From Dokdonella_A sp964582225 (lineage in GTDB: Bacteria > Pseudomonadota > Gammaproteobacteria > Xanthomonadales > Rhodanobacteraceae), in NCBI GenBank assembly GCA_964582225.1, contig CAZORA010000005.1:1-64000 (forward strand): a DNA stretch of 64,000 bases, read 5' to 3'. The notes beneath the pieces were generated by a model that saw only the letters and a program-made list of their open reading frames with translations, was not told where the DNA came from and did no database searches. How positions within the stretch are numbered: the stretch's first letter is position 1; each line of letters begins with the position of its first letter. The position numbers and the translations under genes were made by a program. Positions 1-8,767 of this stretch are shown in pieces.

Positions 1-537
<537 letters not shown>

Positions 538-722
538 GCAGCAGCGCGGGCCGATCGCCGCGCAGGCGATCGACCCGTCGTTTCCCGGCGGCGCGGGCGC
601 GAGCCTGTGCGCCGCCCGTTGCGCGGGGCCCGGTTCAACCCTATGTGTTGAGTCGACGCGGTGCTTGCGGCATCGCGACATGGATCTGCGTCGGATCGAC
701 GCTTGAGGAACGGCGACGCTCG

Positions 723-1823
723 ATGAGCAAGCGTGACTACTACGAGGTTCTGGGGGTCGAGCGCGGCGCGAGCGAAGCCGAGCTCAAGAAGTCATTTCGT
801 CGTCTGGCGATGAAATATCACCCCGACCGCTGCCCGGACGATCCTGACGCTCAAGAGAAGTTCAAGGAGGCCAAGGAAGCCTACGAGGTGCTCGGCGACC
901 CGCAGAAGCGCGCACTTTACGATCGTCGCGGGCACGCCGCCTTCGAGCAAGGCGGCGGCTTCCACGGCAACGTTGGCGACATCTTCGGCGATATCTTCTC
1001 CGACATCTTCGGCGGCGGCGGCCGGCCGCGGCGCGGCTCCGACCTGCGCTATCTGCTCGAACTCGATCTCGAAGAGGCCGTGTTCGGTATCGAGAAGCAG
1101 ATCGAGGTGCCGACTCTCGTCGAGTGCGACAGCTGCCACGGCAGCGGCTCGGCCGACGGCAAGACGGTGACCTGCAGCACCTGCGCAGGTCACGGACGGG
1201 TGCGGATGCAAAATGGCATCTTCTCGATCCAGCAGAGTTGCCCGCACTGCGGCGGCAGCGGTCGCACGGTAGCCAATCCCTGCCGCAAGTGTCGCGGTGA
1301 AGGGCGGCTGCGCGCCGAGCGCACACTGTCCGTGCGCATCCCGGCCGGCGTCAACAGCGGCGATCGCATTCGCTTGTCCGGACAGGGCGAGGCTGGCCCC
1401 GCCGGCAGCGTGCCGGGGGATCTCTACGTGGAAGTACGGGTGCGTGAGCACGCCGTTTTCCAGCGCGATGGCGACGATTTGCACTGCGAGATTCCGCTGC
1501 GTTTCGCGCAGGCGGCGCTCGGCGCGGAAATCCGGGTACCGACGCTCGAGGGAGAGGCGAGAATCACGATTCCCGCGGAGACCCAGGGCGGCAAGCTGTT
1601 CCGCCTGCGTGGCAAGGGCGTCAAGTCGGCGCGCAGCGGCCACGTCGGCGACCTGATCTGTCGGGTGGAAATCGAAACGCCGGTGCGCCTGACCGCCAAG
1701 CAGCGCGAGCTACTGCAGCAGTTCGACGCCACCTTCAGCGGCGAGCACGCTGCAGCGCATTCGCCGCGCTCGAGTTCCTGGCTGGACGGCGTCAGGCGCT
1801 TCTGGGATCGCGTTATCTCCTGA
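723..1823 (+). CDS. dnaJ: Chaperone DnaJ (Hsp40)
   Basis: Co-chaperone that delivers unfolded clients to DnaK and stimulates its ATPase. The 366-residue product has the full type I layout. An N-terminal J domain carries the HPD triad (KYHPDRCPDD), a Gly/Phe-rich stretch (FGGGG) follows, then four CxxCxGxG-type zinc repeats (starting CDSCHGSG, CSTCAGHG, CPHCGGSG and CRKCRGEG), then the C-terminal substrate-binding domain. The ATG at 723 (MSKRDYYEVLG) is chosen because it begins the J domain and has a GAGGAA ribosome binding site 11-16 bases upstream. A longer in-frame reading from 645 adds residues unlike the family. The dnaK-dnaJ order is the usual one. Confidence 0.97.
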   Translation: MSKRDYYEVLGVERGASEAELKKSFRRLAMKYHPDRCPDDPDAQEKFKEAKEAYEVLGDPQKRALYDRRGHAAFEQGGGFHGNVGDIFGDIFSDIFGGGGRPRRGSDLRYLLELDLEEAVFGIEKQIEVPTLVECDSCHGSGSADGKTVTCSTCAGHGRVRMQNGIFSIQQSCPHCGGSGRTVANPCRKCRGEGRLRAERTLSVRIPAGVNSGDRIRLSGQGEAGPAGSVPGDLYVEVRVREHAVFQRDGDDLHCEIPLRFAQAALGAEIRVPTLEGEARITIPAETQGGKLFRLRGKGVKSARSGHVGDLICRVEIETPVRLTAKQRELLQQFDATFSGEHAAAHSPRSSSWLDGVRRFWDRVIS

Positions 1824-1903
1824 GTGCCTCCCCTGGGGCCACTTGCCTCGCCGGATGCGAACCCGCAGGCTTGTCGCCGAGCTATCAGCGAGTCGAGGTG
1901 GCT

Positions 1904-2719
1904 GTGAGCGAATTCACGGGCGTTGCGGTGTTCGGCGCTGCCGGGCGCATGGGTCAGGCGCTGCTGCGCGTCGCGCCGGGGGTCTCGGGGTTGCGGATTG
2001 TCGCAGCGATCTTGCGCGAGGATTCATCGCGGCTCGGCGAGGTCGTCTCTGCGGATGTCGGCGAGGGCCTCCGCTACACCAGCGGCCTGCCGCCGGAGGT
2101 GCGTGCCGGAGCGCTGCTGGACTTCAGCGGCGCGGGAGGCTTTGACGCGGCGCTCTCTCTCGCGCTCGCGCGCAAGCTCGCTTTCGTCAGCGGTTCGACC
2201 GGGCTTGCGCCAGCCCAGCGCGCGGCGCTCACGAGCGCCAGCCAGCAGATTCCGACCCTGTGGAGCGCCAACTTCAGCCTTGGCGTTGCGGTACTGGCGC
2301 GGCTCGCTGCCGAGGCCGCGCGGCTGCTGCGCGATTTCGATTGCGAGATCGTCGAGCTCCATCACCGGCACAAGCGGGACGCGCCCTCAGGGACCGCACT
2401 CGCGCTCGGTCGCGCGGTGGCGGCCGCGCGTGGGCTCGACTTCGAACGCGTTGCGCGCCGCGCGCGCGAGGGTCTTTCCACCGCTGGCCGTGGCACCGAT
2501 GAGATCGGCCTTGCCGCGCTTCGCGGCGGCGATATCGTGGGTGAGCACACCCTGCTGTTCGCCGGGGCGGGCGAACGGGTGGAGCTGCGCCACCTCGCTA
2601 CCGACCGCGACATCTTTGCCCGCGGCGCGCTGCTCGCTTCGCGGCAGCTGGCCGGGCGTGCGCCGGGCCGCTACGACTTCGGTGAGCTCCTGACCGGCGG
2701 CTCGGCCGGGGTCTTGTAG
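1904..2719 (+). CDS. dapB: 4-Hydroxy-tetrahydrodipicolinate reductase
   Basis: Reduces 4-hydroxy-tetrahydrodipicolinate with NAD(P)H in the diaminopimelate/lysine pathway. Visible are the N-terminal Rossmann motif GAAGRMG and the catalytic signature HHRHKRDAPSGTAL, which holds the conserved His pair and Lys. The length (271 aa) suits the family. The start is uncertain because there is no ATG: GTG at 1904 has an AGG-containing site just upstream, GTG at 1898 and TTG at 1871 are in-frame alternatives. It follows dnaJ by about 80 bases, an arrangement also known in Xanthomonadaceae. Its last 49 bases overlap the 3' end of nth on the opposite strand, so the two genes are convergent and share coding sequence. 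Confidence 0.93.
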   Translation: MSEFTGVAVFGAAGRMGQALLRVAPGVSGLRIVAAILREDSSRLGEVVSADVGEGLRYTSGLPPEVRAGALLDFSGAGGFDAALSLALARKLAFVSGSTGLAPAQRAALTSASQQIPTLWSANFSLGVAVLARLAAEAARLLRDFDCEIVELHHRHKRDAPSGTALALGRAVAAARGLDFERVARRAREGLSTAGRGTDEIGLAALRGGDIVGEHTLLFAGAGERVELRHLATDRDIFARGALLASRQLAGRAPGRYDFGELLTGGSAGVL

Positions 2720-3336
2720 GGATACTCGCAAAGATCGTTGATCGGGCACTGCGGGCAGTGCGGTTTGCGCGCGGTGCAGATGTAGCGGCCGTGCAGCACC
2801 AGCCAGTGGTGGGCGTCGCGGCGGAATTCGTCTGGCACCGCCTTGAGCAGTTGCTCCTCCACTTCTCGCGGAGTTTCGCCGTGGGCCAGGCCGGTGCGAT
2901 TGGCGACCCGGAACACGTGGGTGTCGACCGCGATGGTGGGCTCGCCGAAGGCGACGTTCAGAATCACGTTGGCGGTCTTGCGGCCGACTCCGGGCAGCGC
3001 TTCGAGCGCATCGCGGCTGCGCGGGACTCGGCCGCCGTGCCGCTCGACCAGGATGCGGCAGGTAGCGATCAGGTTGCGTGCCTTGCTGTTGTAGAGGCCG
3101 ATGGTGCTGATCAAGGGCTTCAGGCCTTCCTCGCCGAGTTGCAGCATCTGCTGCGGGGCGCTGGCTATCGGGAAGAGCCTGCGTGTCGCCTTGTTGACGC
3201 CCGCGTCGGTCGACTGCGCGGCCAGCACTACCGCGACCAGGAGTTCGAAGGGGTTGGAGAATTTCAGTTCGGTGACCGGGTGCGGGTTCAGTTCGCGCAG
3301 GCGGCTGAAGAGTTCGACCACGTTCTTGCGCTTCAT
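2671..3336 (-). CDS. nth: Endonuclease III (DNA glycosylase/AP lyase)
   Basis: Base-excision repair enzyme that removes oxidised pyrimidines and nicks at abasic sites. The 221-residue product shows the early motif AAQSTDAGVNKA, the helix-hairpin-helix LPGVGRKTANVILN with its catalytic Lys, the downstream catalytic Asp in VDTHVFR, and the C-terminal [4Fe-4S] cysteines (CTARKPHCPQCPINDLC). The start at 3336 (MKRKNVVELF) overlaps the rnfB stop in an ATGA, which supports translational coupling. A much longer upstream reading is the rnfB sequence in another frame. Its 3' end overlaps dapB by 49 bases. Linkage of nth to rnfB is common in gammaproteobacteria. Confidence 0.96.
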   Translation of the reverse strand: MKRKNVVELFSRLRELNPHPVTELKFSNPFELLVAVVLAAQSTDAGVNKATRRLFPIASAPQQMLQLGEEGLKPLISTIGLYNSKARNLIATCRILVERHGGRVPRSRDALEALPGVGRKTANVILNVAFGEPTIAVDTHVFRVANRTGLAHGETPREVEEQLLKAVPDEFRRDAHHWLVLHGRYICTARKPHCPQCPINDLCEYPYKTPAEPPVRSSPKS

Positions 3337-4001
3337 GCCTGGCTCTCCCCGCGGCCGGCGATGCGGCGGGCGCGGCCGCGGGCGATCGCGGCCATCACCT
3401 CGGCATGACTCAAGGGTGACGCCGATCCTCGCGGAGGACCACTGGATGGGGCGGATGGCGTGGCAGCGCTGAGCAGCGTGCGCCGCGCGCCTCCGCCGGA
3501 CTTCGCCAGCCGCGCGTTGCGCGCTTCGTAGCGCTTCCGCGCCTGGCCGGCGCGCTCGATGACTGCGCTGCGCGCGAGCGGCTCCGTGGCCGTCGAGCGC
3601 ATCTCGATGCAGTCGACCGGGCAGGCCGGTACGCACAGGCCGCAGCCGGTGCATTCGTCCTCGATCACGGTGTGCATGTGTTTGCCGGCGCCGACGATGG
3701 CGTCCACCGGGCAGGCCTGGATGCACTTGGTGCAGCCGATGCAGAGGTCCTCGACGATCAACGCCACCGCGGGCGGTTCTTCGCGGCCGAAGAGCGGATC
3801 GAGCGGCAGCCTGGCGCGATCCAGCAGCACCGCCAGTGCCGCCACGCCCGCCGTCCCGCCCGGCGCGCAGCGGTTGATTTCCGCTTCGCCGCGGGCGATC
3901 GCCTCAGCGTACTGGCGGCAGTTCGGATAGCCGCAACGGCCACACTGGGTCTGCGGCAGCAGTGCCTCGATCCGCTCTTCGAGCGAATCTCGAGCGCTCA
4001 T
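3333..4001 (-). CDS. rnfB: RnfB/RsxB-like ferredoxin-type electron transport protein, soluble form
   Basis: Iron-sulfur protein of the RnfB/RsxB family. Near the N-terminus is the Fe-S motif LPQTQCGRCGYPNCRQYAEA. In the middle are two 4Fe-4S ferredoxin motifs (CIGCTKCIQACPVDAI and CTGCGLCVPACPVDCIEM). The C-terminal ~70 residues are Arg/Ala-rich and not conserved. Unlike E. coli RsxB, the protein begins directly at MSARDSLEERIEALL and lacks the N-terminal membrane helix. No other rnf subunit gene is nearby. It may therefore serve as a soluble electron carrier, perhaps helping to build or reduce the nth cluster; that role is inference. Coupled by 4-base overlaps to the small ORF upstream and to nth downstream. 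Confidence 0.9.
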   Translation of the reverse strand: MSARDSLEERIEALLPQTQCGRCGYPNCRQYAEAIARGEAEINRCAPGGTAGVAALAVLLDRARLPLDPLFGREEPPAVALIVEDLCIGCTKCIQACPVDAIVGAGKHMHTVIEDECTGCGLCVPACPVDCIEMRSTATEPLARSAVIERAGQARKRYEARNARLAKSGGGARRTLLSAATPSAPSSGPPRGSASPLSHAEVMAAIARGRARRIAGRGESQA

Positions 4002-4174
4002 GACTCACCTGCCGCGGGCGCCAGGATGCGGTAGCTCCCGAAGGCGAGGCTGCGGAACCCGTCGATCCGGGTCATGCCGACGGCGGCCAGCAGTGCGCCC
4101 ATGTCGTGGCCACGGAGCATGGCCACGACGCTGCGTGCCGCCTGATGATCCCCGCTCCAGCGCGCTGCGCGCAC
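3998..4174 (-). CDS. Small ORF of 58 codons between metG and rnfB, unknown function
   Basis: Fills most of the metG-rnfB gap and was found by reading the minus strand. From a GTG at 4174 the frame gives VRAARWSGDHQAARSVVAML, then RGHDMGALLAAVGMTRIDGF, then RSLAFGSYRILAPAAGES. It stops at TGA 4000-3998, overlapping the rnfB ATG as ATGA, the same coupling seen at rnfB-nth. The frame is also open upstream into the metG 3' end, so the exact start is unknown; an internal ATG at 4117 is possible. I do not recognise the family. It could be a real small protein, the remnant of a larger gene, or a leader ORF whose translation feeds rnfB. Confidence 0.45.
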   Translation of the reverse strand: MRAARWSGDHQAARSVVAMLRGHDMGALLAAVGMTRIDGFRSLAFGSYRILAPAAGES

Positions 4175-4182
4175 GACCGGCT

Positions 4183-6309
4183 CTATTTGACCTGCGCGCC
4201 CGCTTCCGCCCCGGCGTCCACGTCGAGCAGGAACAGGTTCTCGCCGTCGCTGCCGGCCGACAGGATCATGCCTTCGGAAACACCGAAGCGCATCTTGCGC
4301 GGTGCTAGATTGGCGATGAAGACCACGCGGCGGCCGACCAGCCTTTCGGGTTCCGGATAGGCTGCCCGGATCCCTGAAAAGATTTGCCTGGTGCCAAGCG
4401 GACCGGCGTCGAGCTCGAAGCGCAGCAGCTTGTCGGAGCCGGCCACGAATTCGCAGCGGATGACTTCGGCGGTACGTAGATCGAGGCGGTCGAAGTCATC
4501 GATCGAGATGTACGCCGGCGTCGCTTCTTCGTCGGCGATCGCACTCGCCGGCGGCGGCCGTGGGGCGTCGACTACCGCTGCAGCGGCGGGGCGCAGGGAC
4601 TCTTTGGACGCCTCGATCATCGCCGCGAGCTTGTCCGGATCGACTCGCGTGGTGAGCGCAGCGAACTTGCCGATCGTGATACCCAGCGCCGGCGTGGCCG
4701 CGGCGTCGAAGCGCGTCCATTGCTCGCTCAGAAAGGTCGAAGCACGCGCGGCGATGCTCGGCACGATCGGCTGCAGCCAGATCGACAGCAAACGAAAGTA
4801 GTTGAGCGCCAGGCTGCAGACCACGTGCAGCTCGCGTCGCCTGGTGGCGTCCCGTGCCAGCAGCCAGGGTGCGGTGGTAGCGACGTAGGCGTTGGCCTCA
4901 TCGGCCACTTCGACCACCCGACGCACCACGCCCGCGTAGTCGCAGGCGCGGTAGAGCTCGGCGCAAGCGGCAAGCTTGAGCGCGGCGCGGTCGTAGGCGT
5001 CCCGCTCCGCCTGCGGCAGCTCGGCGACCAGGCGACCCTCGAAGAACTTGTGCACGAAGCCGGCGCAGCGGCTGGCCAGATTGACCCACTTGCCGACCAG
5101 ATGCGAGTTGACGCGTTCCTCGAAGCTCTTCAGATCGAGGTCGATGTCGAGCGGCGCCGCGGTCAGCATGGTGGCGAAGAAATAGCGCAGCCAGTCGGGC
5201 TCGAGGCCGCTGTCCAGGTAGGTGCGGGCCGTGACGAAAGTGCCGCGCGACTTCGACATCTTCTCGCCGTTGACGGTGAGGTAACCGTTCACATGCAGCG
5301 CGTGCGGCAGGCGCATGCCGGCGCCCTTCAGCATTGCCGGCCAGAACAGGCCGTGGAAGTTGACGATGTCCTTGCCGAGGAAATGGTGCATCTCGCCGCC
5401 GGCGCCGTCGGCCTGTTCCATGAAACGGGCGAAGAATTCGGCGGAAAGCCCGGCGGCGGCACCGGCCGGACTCGTGCAGTAGTGCTTGAAGCCGGCCAGG
5501 TAGCCGATCGGCGCATCGAGCCAGACGTAGAAGAACTTGCCGGGCACGTCGGGAATCGGGAAGCCGAAATAGGGCGCGTCGCGGGAGATGTCCCAGTCGT
5601 GCAGACCATCCTCGGCGTCGAGCCATTCGCGCAGCTTGCTGGCCACGCTCGCATGGACCACCGGCCGGCCGGCGCTCAGACGGCCGGCGAGCCAGTCGTC
5701 GAGCATGTCGGCGAAATCGTTGACGATGAAGAAATAGTGCTCGGACTCGCGCAGCTCCGGCGCGGCGCCAGAGAGCACCGAGCGCGGTTCGATGAGATCC
5801 CCCGGGGAATAGGTTGCGCCGCAGACCTCGCAGTTGTCGCCGTACTGATCGGGTGCTCCGCATTTGGGACAGATGCCCTTGACGTAGCGATCCGGCAAGA
5901 ACATCTGTCGCAGCGGATCGTAGAGCTGGCTGATCGAGCGCGCGGTGATGTGGCCACCGCCGCGTAGGCGGGTGTAGATCAGCTCGGCGAGTTCGCGGTT
6001 CTCTTCGGAATGGGTCGTGTAGTAGCAGTCGTGAAGGATGCCGAAGTCGCGGAAGTCACGCTCGTGACTGGCCTGGATTTCGGCAATGAAGGTTTCCGGA
6101 CTGACGCCGGCCTTTTCGGCCGCGAGCATGATCGGGGTACCGTGGGCGTCGTCGGCCGCGATGAAGTGCACCGTGCGGCCCGCCATGCGCTGCGCGCGGA
6201 CCCAGACGTCGGTCTGGATATAGCCGAGCAGGTGCCCGAAGTGCAGCGCCCCGTTGGCGTACGGCAGCGCATGGGTAACGAGGATCTGCTTGTGACTCGA
6301 CGCGCTCAT
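4183..6309 (-). CDS. metG: Methionyl-tRNA synthetase
   Basis: Charges tRNA-Met with methionine. The 708-residue product has the class I signatures HFGHL (HIGH equivalent) near residue 20 and KMSKS in the middle. The zinc knuckle is visible (CPKCGAPDQYGDNCEVCGAT). An EMAP/Trbp-like tRNA-binding domain occupies roughly the last 110 residues (starting IDDFDRLDLRTAEVIRCEF), as in the long E. coli-type dimeric enzyme. The start MSASSHKQILVTHALPYANG is standard. First gene of the minus-strand set metG-small ORF-rnfB-nth; divergent promoters toward DUF2147/apbC lie upstream. Confidence 0.97.
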   Translation of the reverse strand: MSASSHKQILVTHALPYANGALHFGHLLGYIQTDVWVRAQRMAGRTVHFIAADDAHGTPIMLAAEKAGVSPETFIAEIQASHERDFRDFGILHDCYYTTHSEENRELAELIYTRLRGGGHITARSISQLYDPLRQMFLPDRYVKGICPKCGAPDQYGDNCEVCGATYSPGDLIEPRSVLSGAAPELRESEHYFFIVNDFADMLDDWLAGRLSAGRPVVHASVASKLREWLDAEDGLHDWDISRDAPYFGFPIPDVPGKFFYVWLDAPIGYLAGFKHYCTSPAGAAAGLSAEFFARFMEQADGAGGEMHHFLGKDIVNFHGLFWPAMLKGAGMRLPHALHVNGYLTVNGEKMSKSRGTFVTARTYLDSGLEPDWLRYFFATMLTAAPLDIDLDLKSFEERVNSHLVGKWVNLASRCAGFVHKFFEGRLVAELPQAERDAYDRAALKLAACAELYRACDYAGVVRRVVEVADEANAYVATTAPWLLARDATRRRELHVVCSLALNYFRLLSIWLQPIVPSIAARASTFLSEQWTRFDAAATPALGITIGKFAALTTRVDPDKLAAMIEASKESLRPAAAAVVDAPRPPPASAIADEEATPAYISIDDFDRLDLRTAEVIRCEFVAGSDKLLRFELDAGPLGTRQIFSGIRAAYPEPERLVGRRVVFIANLAPRKMRFGVSEGMILSAGSDGENLFLLDVDAGAEAGAQVK

Positions 6310-6415
6310 GCCCGATGGTTTCCGCTACTGCAAAGTGGAATTATCGCATGTGCGCGGAGTCTGGGTCGGCGTCGGGCACGCGGGCCCGACGCCGACATCG
6401 GGGCAGGATCAGCAC

Positions 6416-6865
6416 TCAGTTCGATTTGCGCTGCCAGACCTGGGTGCGACCGAGCAGAGAAAAACCCATGAAGCCGCGCACCTCGAGCTTGTCGCCGCCC
6501 TCGAGCAGGTGGATCTTGCAGCCGTACACCTTGCCCGACTTGGGGTCGAGAATTTTGCCGCCCTTCCATTCGTCGCCGCTTTGCTGCATGTCCCAGATGA
6601 TGCGCATGCCCTCGACCGGCTGGTCCTTGAGCTCGCCCTTACACTTCGTGCAGAGTGGATGCGGTCCCTGGTCGGACTGCAGCACCTCGAGCACTTTGCC
6701 GCTCAGCTGGCCGTTGCTGATTTCGATCTGCACTACGGATTTGGGCTTGCCGGTGGCGTCGTCGATGGTGGTCCACACGCCGGCCGGGCTGAGCTCGGCG
6801 GCCAGCAGTGGGTAAGCGAACAGAAAAGCGAAGGCGAGCAGGGCAGACCGACAGATGGACGACAT
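6416..6865 (-). CDS. DUF2147 exported protein
   Basis: A 149-residue protein with an N-terminal signal peptide (hydrophobic core LLAFAFLFAYPLLAAE). The mature part matches the DUF2147 pattern: GVWTTIDDATGKPKSVVQIE, a CTKCKGELKDQPVEGMRIIW stretch and a G-x-I-x-DPKSGKVYGCKIHL segment, ending LEVRGFMGFSLLGRTQVWQR. DUF2147 proteins are small periplasmic beta-barrel proteins without an established function. The start at 6865 is the ATG that opens the signal peptide; the longer frame upstream is antisense to apbC. It sits between metG and apbC and is transcribed divergently from apbC. Confidence 0.9.
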   Translation of the reverse strand: MSSICRSALLAFAFLFAYPLLAAELSPAGVWTTIDDATGKPKSVVQIEISNGQLSGKVLEVLQSDQGPHPLCTKCKGELKDQPVEGMRIIWDMQQSGDEWKGGKILDPKSGKVYGCKIHLLEGGDKLEVRGFMGFSLLGRTQVWQRKSN

Positions 6866-6946
6866 GACAAGGTTCCTCGGATCGGGGTCGACCCGCGCAA
6901 GGTGCCTGCGCTCGGGCTTTGCGTCAAGGCGCGGCGCAGCGTCGGC

Positions 6947-6955
6947 TGGCATAAT
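6947..6955 (+). promoter_or_regulatory. Extended -10 promoter element upstream of apbC
   Basis: TGGCATAAT lies about 30 bases before the apbC ATG in the apbC/DUF2147 divergent region. It fits an extended -10 (TGn plus CATAAT). No -35 at the standard spacing is visible; TTGCGT at 6919 is too far. No clear Shine-Dalgarno precedes the ATG. Confidence 0.5.
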
Positions 6956-6985
6956 GGCACTCTCGTTTCGCAAGCCTTTCCGCTC

Positions 6986-8077
6986 ATGAGTGAACCCCTC
7001 GAGACGCGGGTGCGCGAGCTGCTGGCCGAGGTCGTCGATCCGCATAGCGGGCTGGACCTGGTGGCGAGCGGCGCGCTGCGTGGCGTCGGTGTCTCCGGTG
7101 CCGACGTCGCAGTCGATCTTCTGCTCGGCTATCCGGCGCGCAGTGTCCAGACCGCAATGGCCGAGCGGGTCAAGCGCGCGCTCGAGGCCGATCCAGCGAT
7201 CGAGCATGCCGCGGTCAGTGTGGCCTTCGAGATCTCGGCGCACGCCGTGCGGCAGGGCTTGAGCCCGCTGCAGGGCGTCAAGAACGTGATTGCGGTCGCC
7301 TCCGGCAAGGGCGGCGTCGGCAAGTCGACGGTGTCGGCGAATCTCGCGCTCGCGCTCGCCGCCGAGGGTGCCGCGGTCGGCGTGCTCGACGCCGATATCT
7401 ACGGGCCGAGCCAGGTGCGGATGCTCGGTCTCGAGGGTAAGCCCGACAGCCGCGACGGTCAGCGCTTCGAGCCCAAGTGGAGCCACGGCCTGCAGGCGAT
7501 GTCGATCGGCCTAATGATCGAGGAAGATACCGCCATGATCTGGCGCGGGCCGATGGCGACCCAGGCTCTGCAGAAGATGCTGAACGACACCGCTTGGCGC
7601 GATCTCGACTACCTCGTGGTCGATCTGCCTCCCGGTACCGGCGACATCCAGCTGACGCTTTGTCAGCGCATCCCGGTGTCTGGCGCGCTGATCGTCACCA
7701 CGCCGCAGGACATCTCGCTACTCGACGCGCGCAAGGCCCTCAAGATGTTCGAGAAGGTGAACGTGCCGGTGCTCGGCATCATCGAGAACATGGCGACTCA
7801 CGTCTGCAGCAACTGCGGGCATGAGGAGCACATCTTCGGTGAGGGCGGCGGCGCGCGCATGGCGGCCATGTACGATGTGCCCCTGCTCGGCAGTCTGCCG
7901 CTCGACATCCGCATTCGCGAGCAGACCGATTCGGGCACTCCAACTGTGATCGCGATGCCCGAGTCCGACCTCGCCGCGCGCTTCCGCGAGATCGCGCGCA
8001 GCGCCGCCTCCCGGCTGGCTCTGCGTGAGATCAACAGCGCCCGCGCGATGCCAAAGATCGTGATCCAGGACGATTGA
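6986..8077 (+). CDS. apbC: Iron-sulfur cluster carrier ApbC/Mrp
   Basis: P-loop ATPase of the Mrp/NBP35 family that holds and transfers [4Fe-4S] clusters to apo-proteins. The first ~85 residues form a MIP18/DUF59 domain (MSEPLETRVRELLAEVVDPH). The deviant Walker A motif GKGGVGKST lies near residues 107-115, Walker B is in VVDLPPGTGD, and the cluster-bridging CxxC is HVCSNCGHEE near residues 274-277. The 363-aa length is normal. The ATG at 6986 is chosen over a long upstream frame that runs antisense to metG and DUF2147. The next gene is dcd, 57 bases downstream, an order shared with other gammaproteobacteria. Confidence 0.95.
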   Translation: MSEPLETRVRELLAEVVDPHSGLDLVASGALRGVGVSGADVAVDLLLGYPARSVQTAMAERVKRALEADPAIEHAAVSVAFEISAHAVRQGLSPLQGVKNVIAVASGKGGVGKSTVSANLALALAAEGAAVGVLDADIYGPSQVRMLGLEGKPDSRDGQRFEPKWSHGLQAMSIGLMIEEDTAMIWRGPMATQALQKMLNDTAWRDLDYLVVDLPPGTGDIQLTLCQRIPVSGALIVTTPQDISLLDARKALKMFEKVNVPVLGIIENMATHVCSNCGHEEHIFGEGGGARMAAMYDVPLLGSLPLDIRIREQTDSGTPTVIAMPESDLAARFREIARSAASRLALREINSARAMPKIVIQDD

Positions 8078-8134
8078 ATCGATTTCCCGGAGCGCGCTTG
8101 CTGCTTCGGCCACCTTCAGGAATGCGCCGCCGAC

Positions 8135-8701
8135 ATGAGCATCAAGAGCGATCGCTGGATCCGCCGCATGGCCGCTCAGCACGGCATGATCGAGCCTTTC
8201 GAGCCCGGCCAGGTGAAGCTGCGCGGCGACGAGCGGCTGATTTCCTACGGCACCTCGAGCTACGGCTACGACGTGCGCTGCGCCGACGAATTCAAGGTCT
8301 TCACCAACATCAACTCGACCATCGTCGATCCCAAGAATTTCGATGAGCGCAGCTTCGTCGACGTGCGCGCGGAGGTCTGCATCATTCCGCCGAATTCCTT
8401 CGCCCTGGCGCGCACCGTCGAATATTTCCGCATCCCGCGGCGGGTGCTCACGATCTGTCTCGGCAAGAGCACCTATGCACGCTGCGGCATCATCGTCAAC
8501 GTAACTCCGCTCGAGCCCGAGTGGGAAGGTCACGTGACCCTCGAATTTTCCAACACCACCCCGCTGCCAGCGAGGATCTATGCGCACGAGGGCGTTGCGC
8601 AGATGCTGTTCTTCGAGTCCGACGAGGACTGCGAGACCAGCTACCGCGACCGCGGCGGCAAGTACATGGGGCAGACCGGAGTCACGCTGCCCCACGCCTG
8701 A
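8135..8701 (+). CDS. dcd: dCTP deaminase
   Basis: Converts dCTP to dUTP, which feeds dTMP synthesis. The 188-residue length matches the family. Diagnostic segments are SYGTSSYGYDVRCADEFKVF, the nucleotide-binding and catalytic stretch GKSTYARCGIIVNVTPLEPE with its key Arg and Glu, and the C-terminal segment SYRDRGGKYMGQTGVTLPHA. The start MSIKSDRWIRRMA is typical and is preceded by AGGAA. Probably co-transcribed with apbC. Confidence 0.97.
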   Translation: MSIKSDRWIRRMAAQHGMIEPFEPGQVKLRGDERLISYGTSSYGYDVRCADEFKVFTNINSTIVDPKNFDERSFVDVRAEVCIIPPNSFALARTVEYFRIPRRVLTICLGKSTYARCGIIVNVTPLEPEWEGHVTLEFSNTTPLPARIYAHEGVAQMLFFESDEDCETSYRDRGGKYMGQTGVTLPHA

Positions 8702-8767
8702 GGCTCGCGCCTGCGCACGTCGGTGCTAAGCTCCCGAGCCTCCAGATCATCGCCGCAGGAGCATTCG

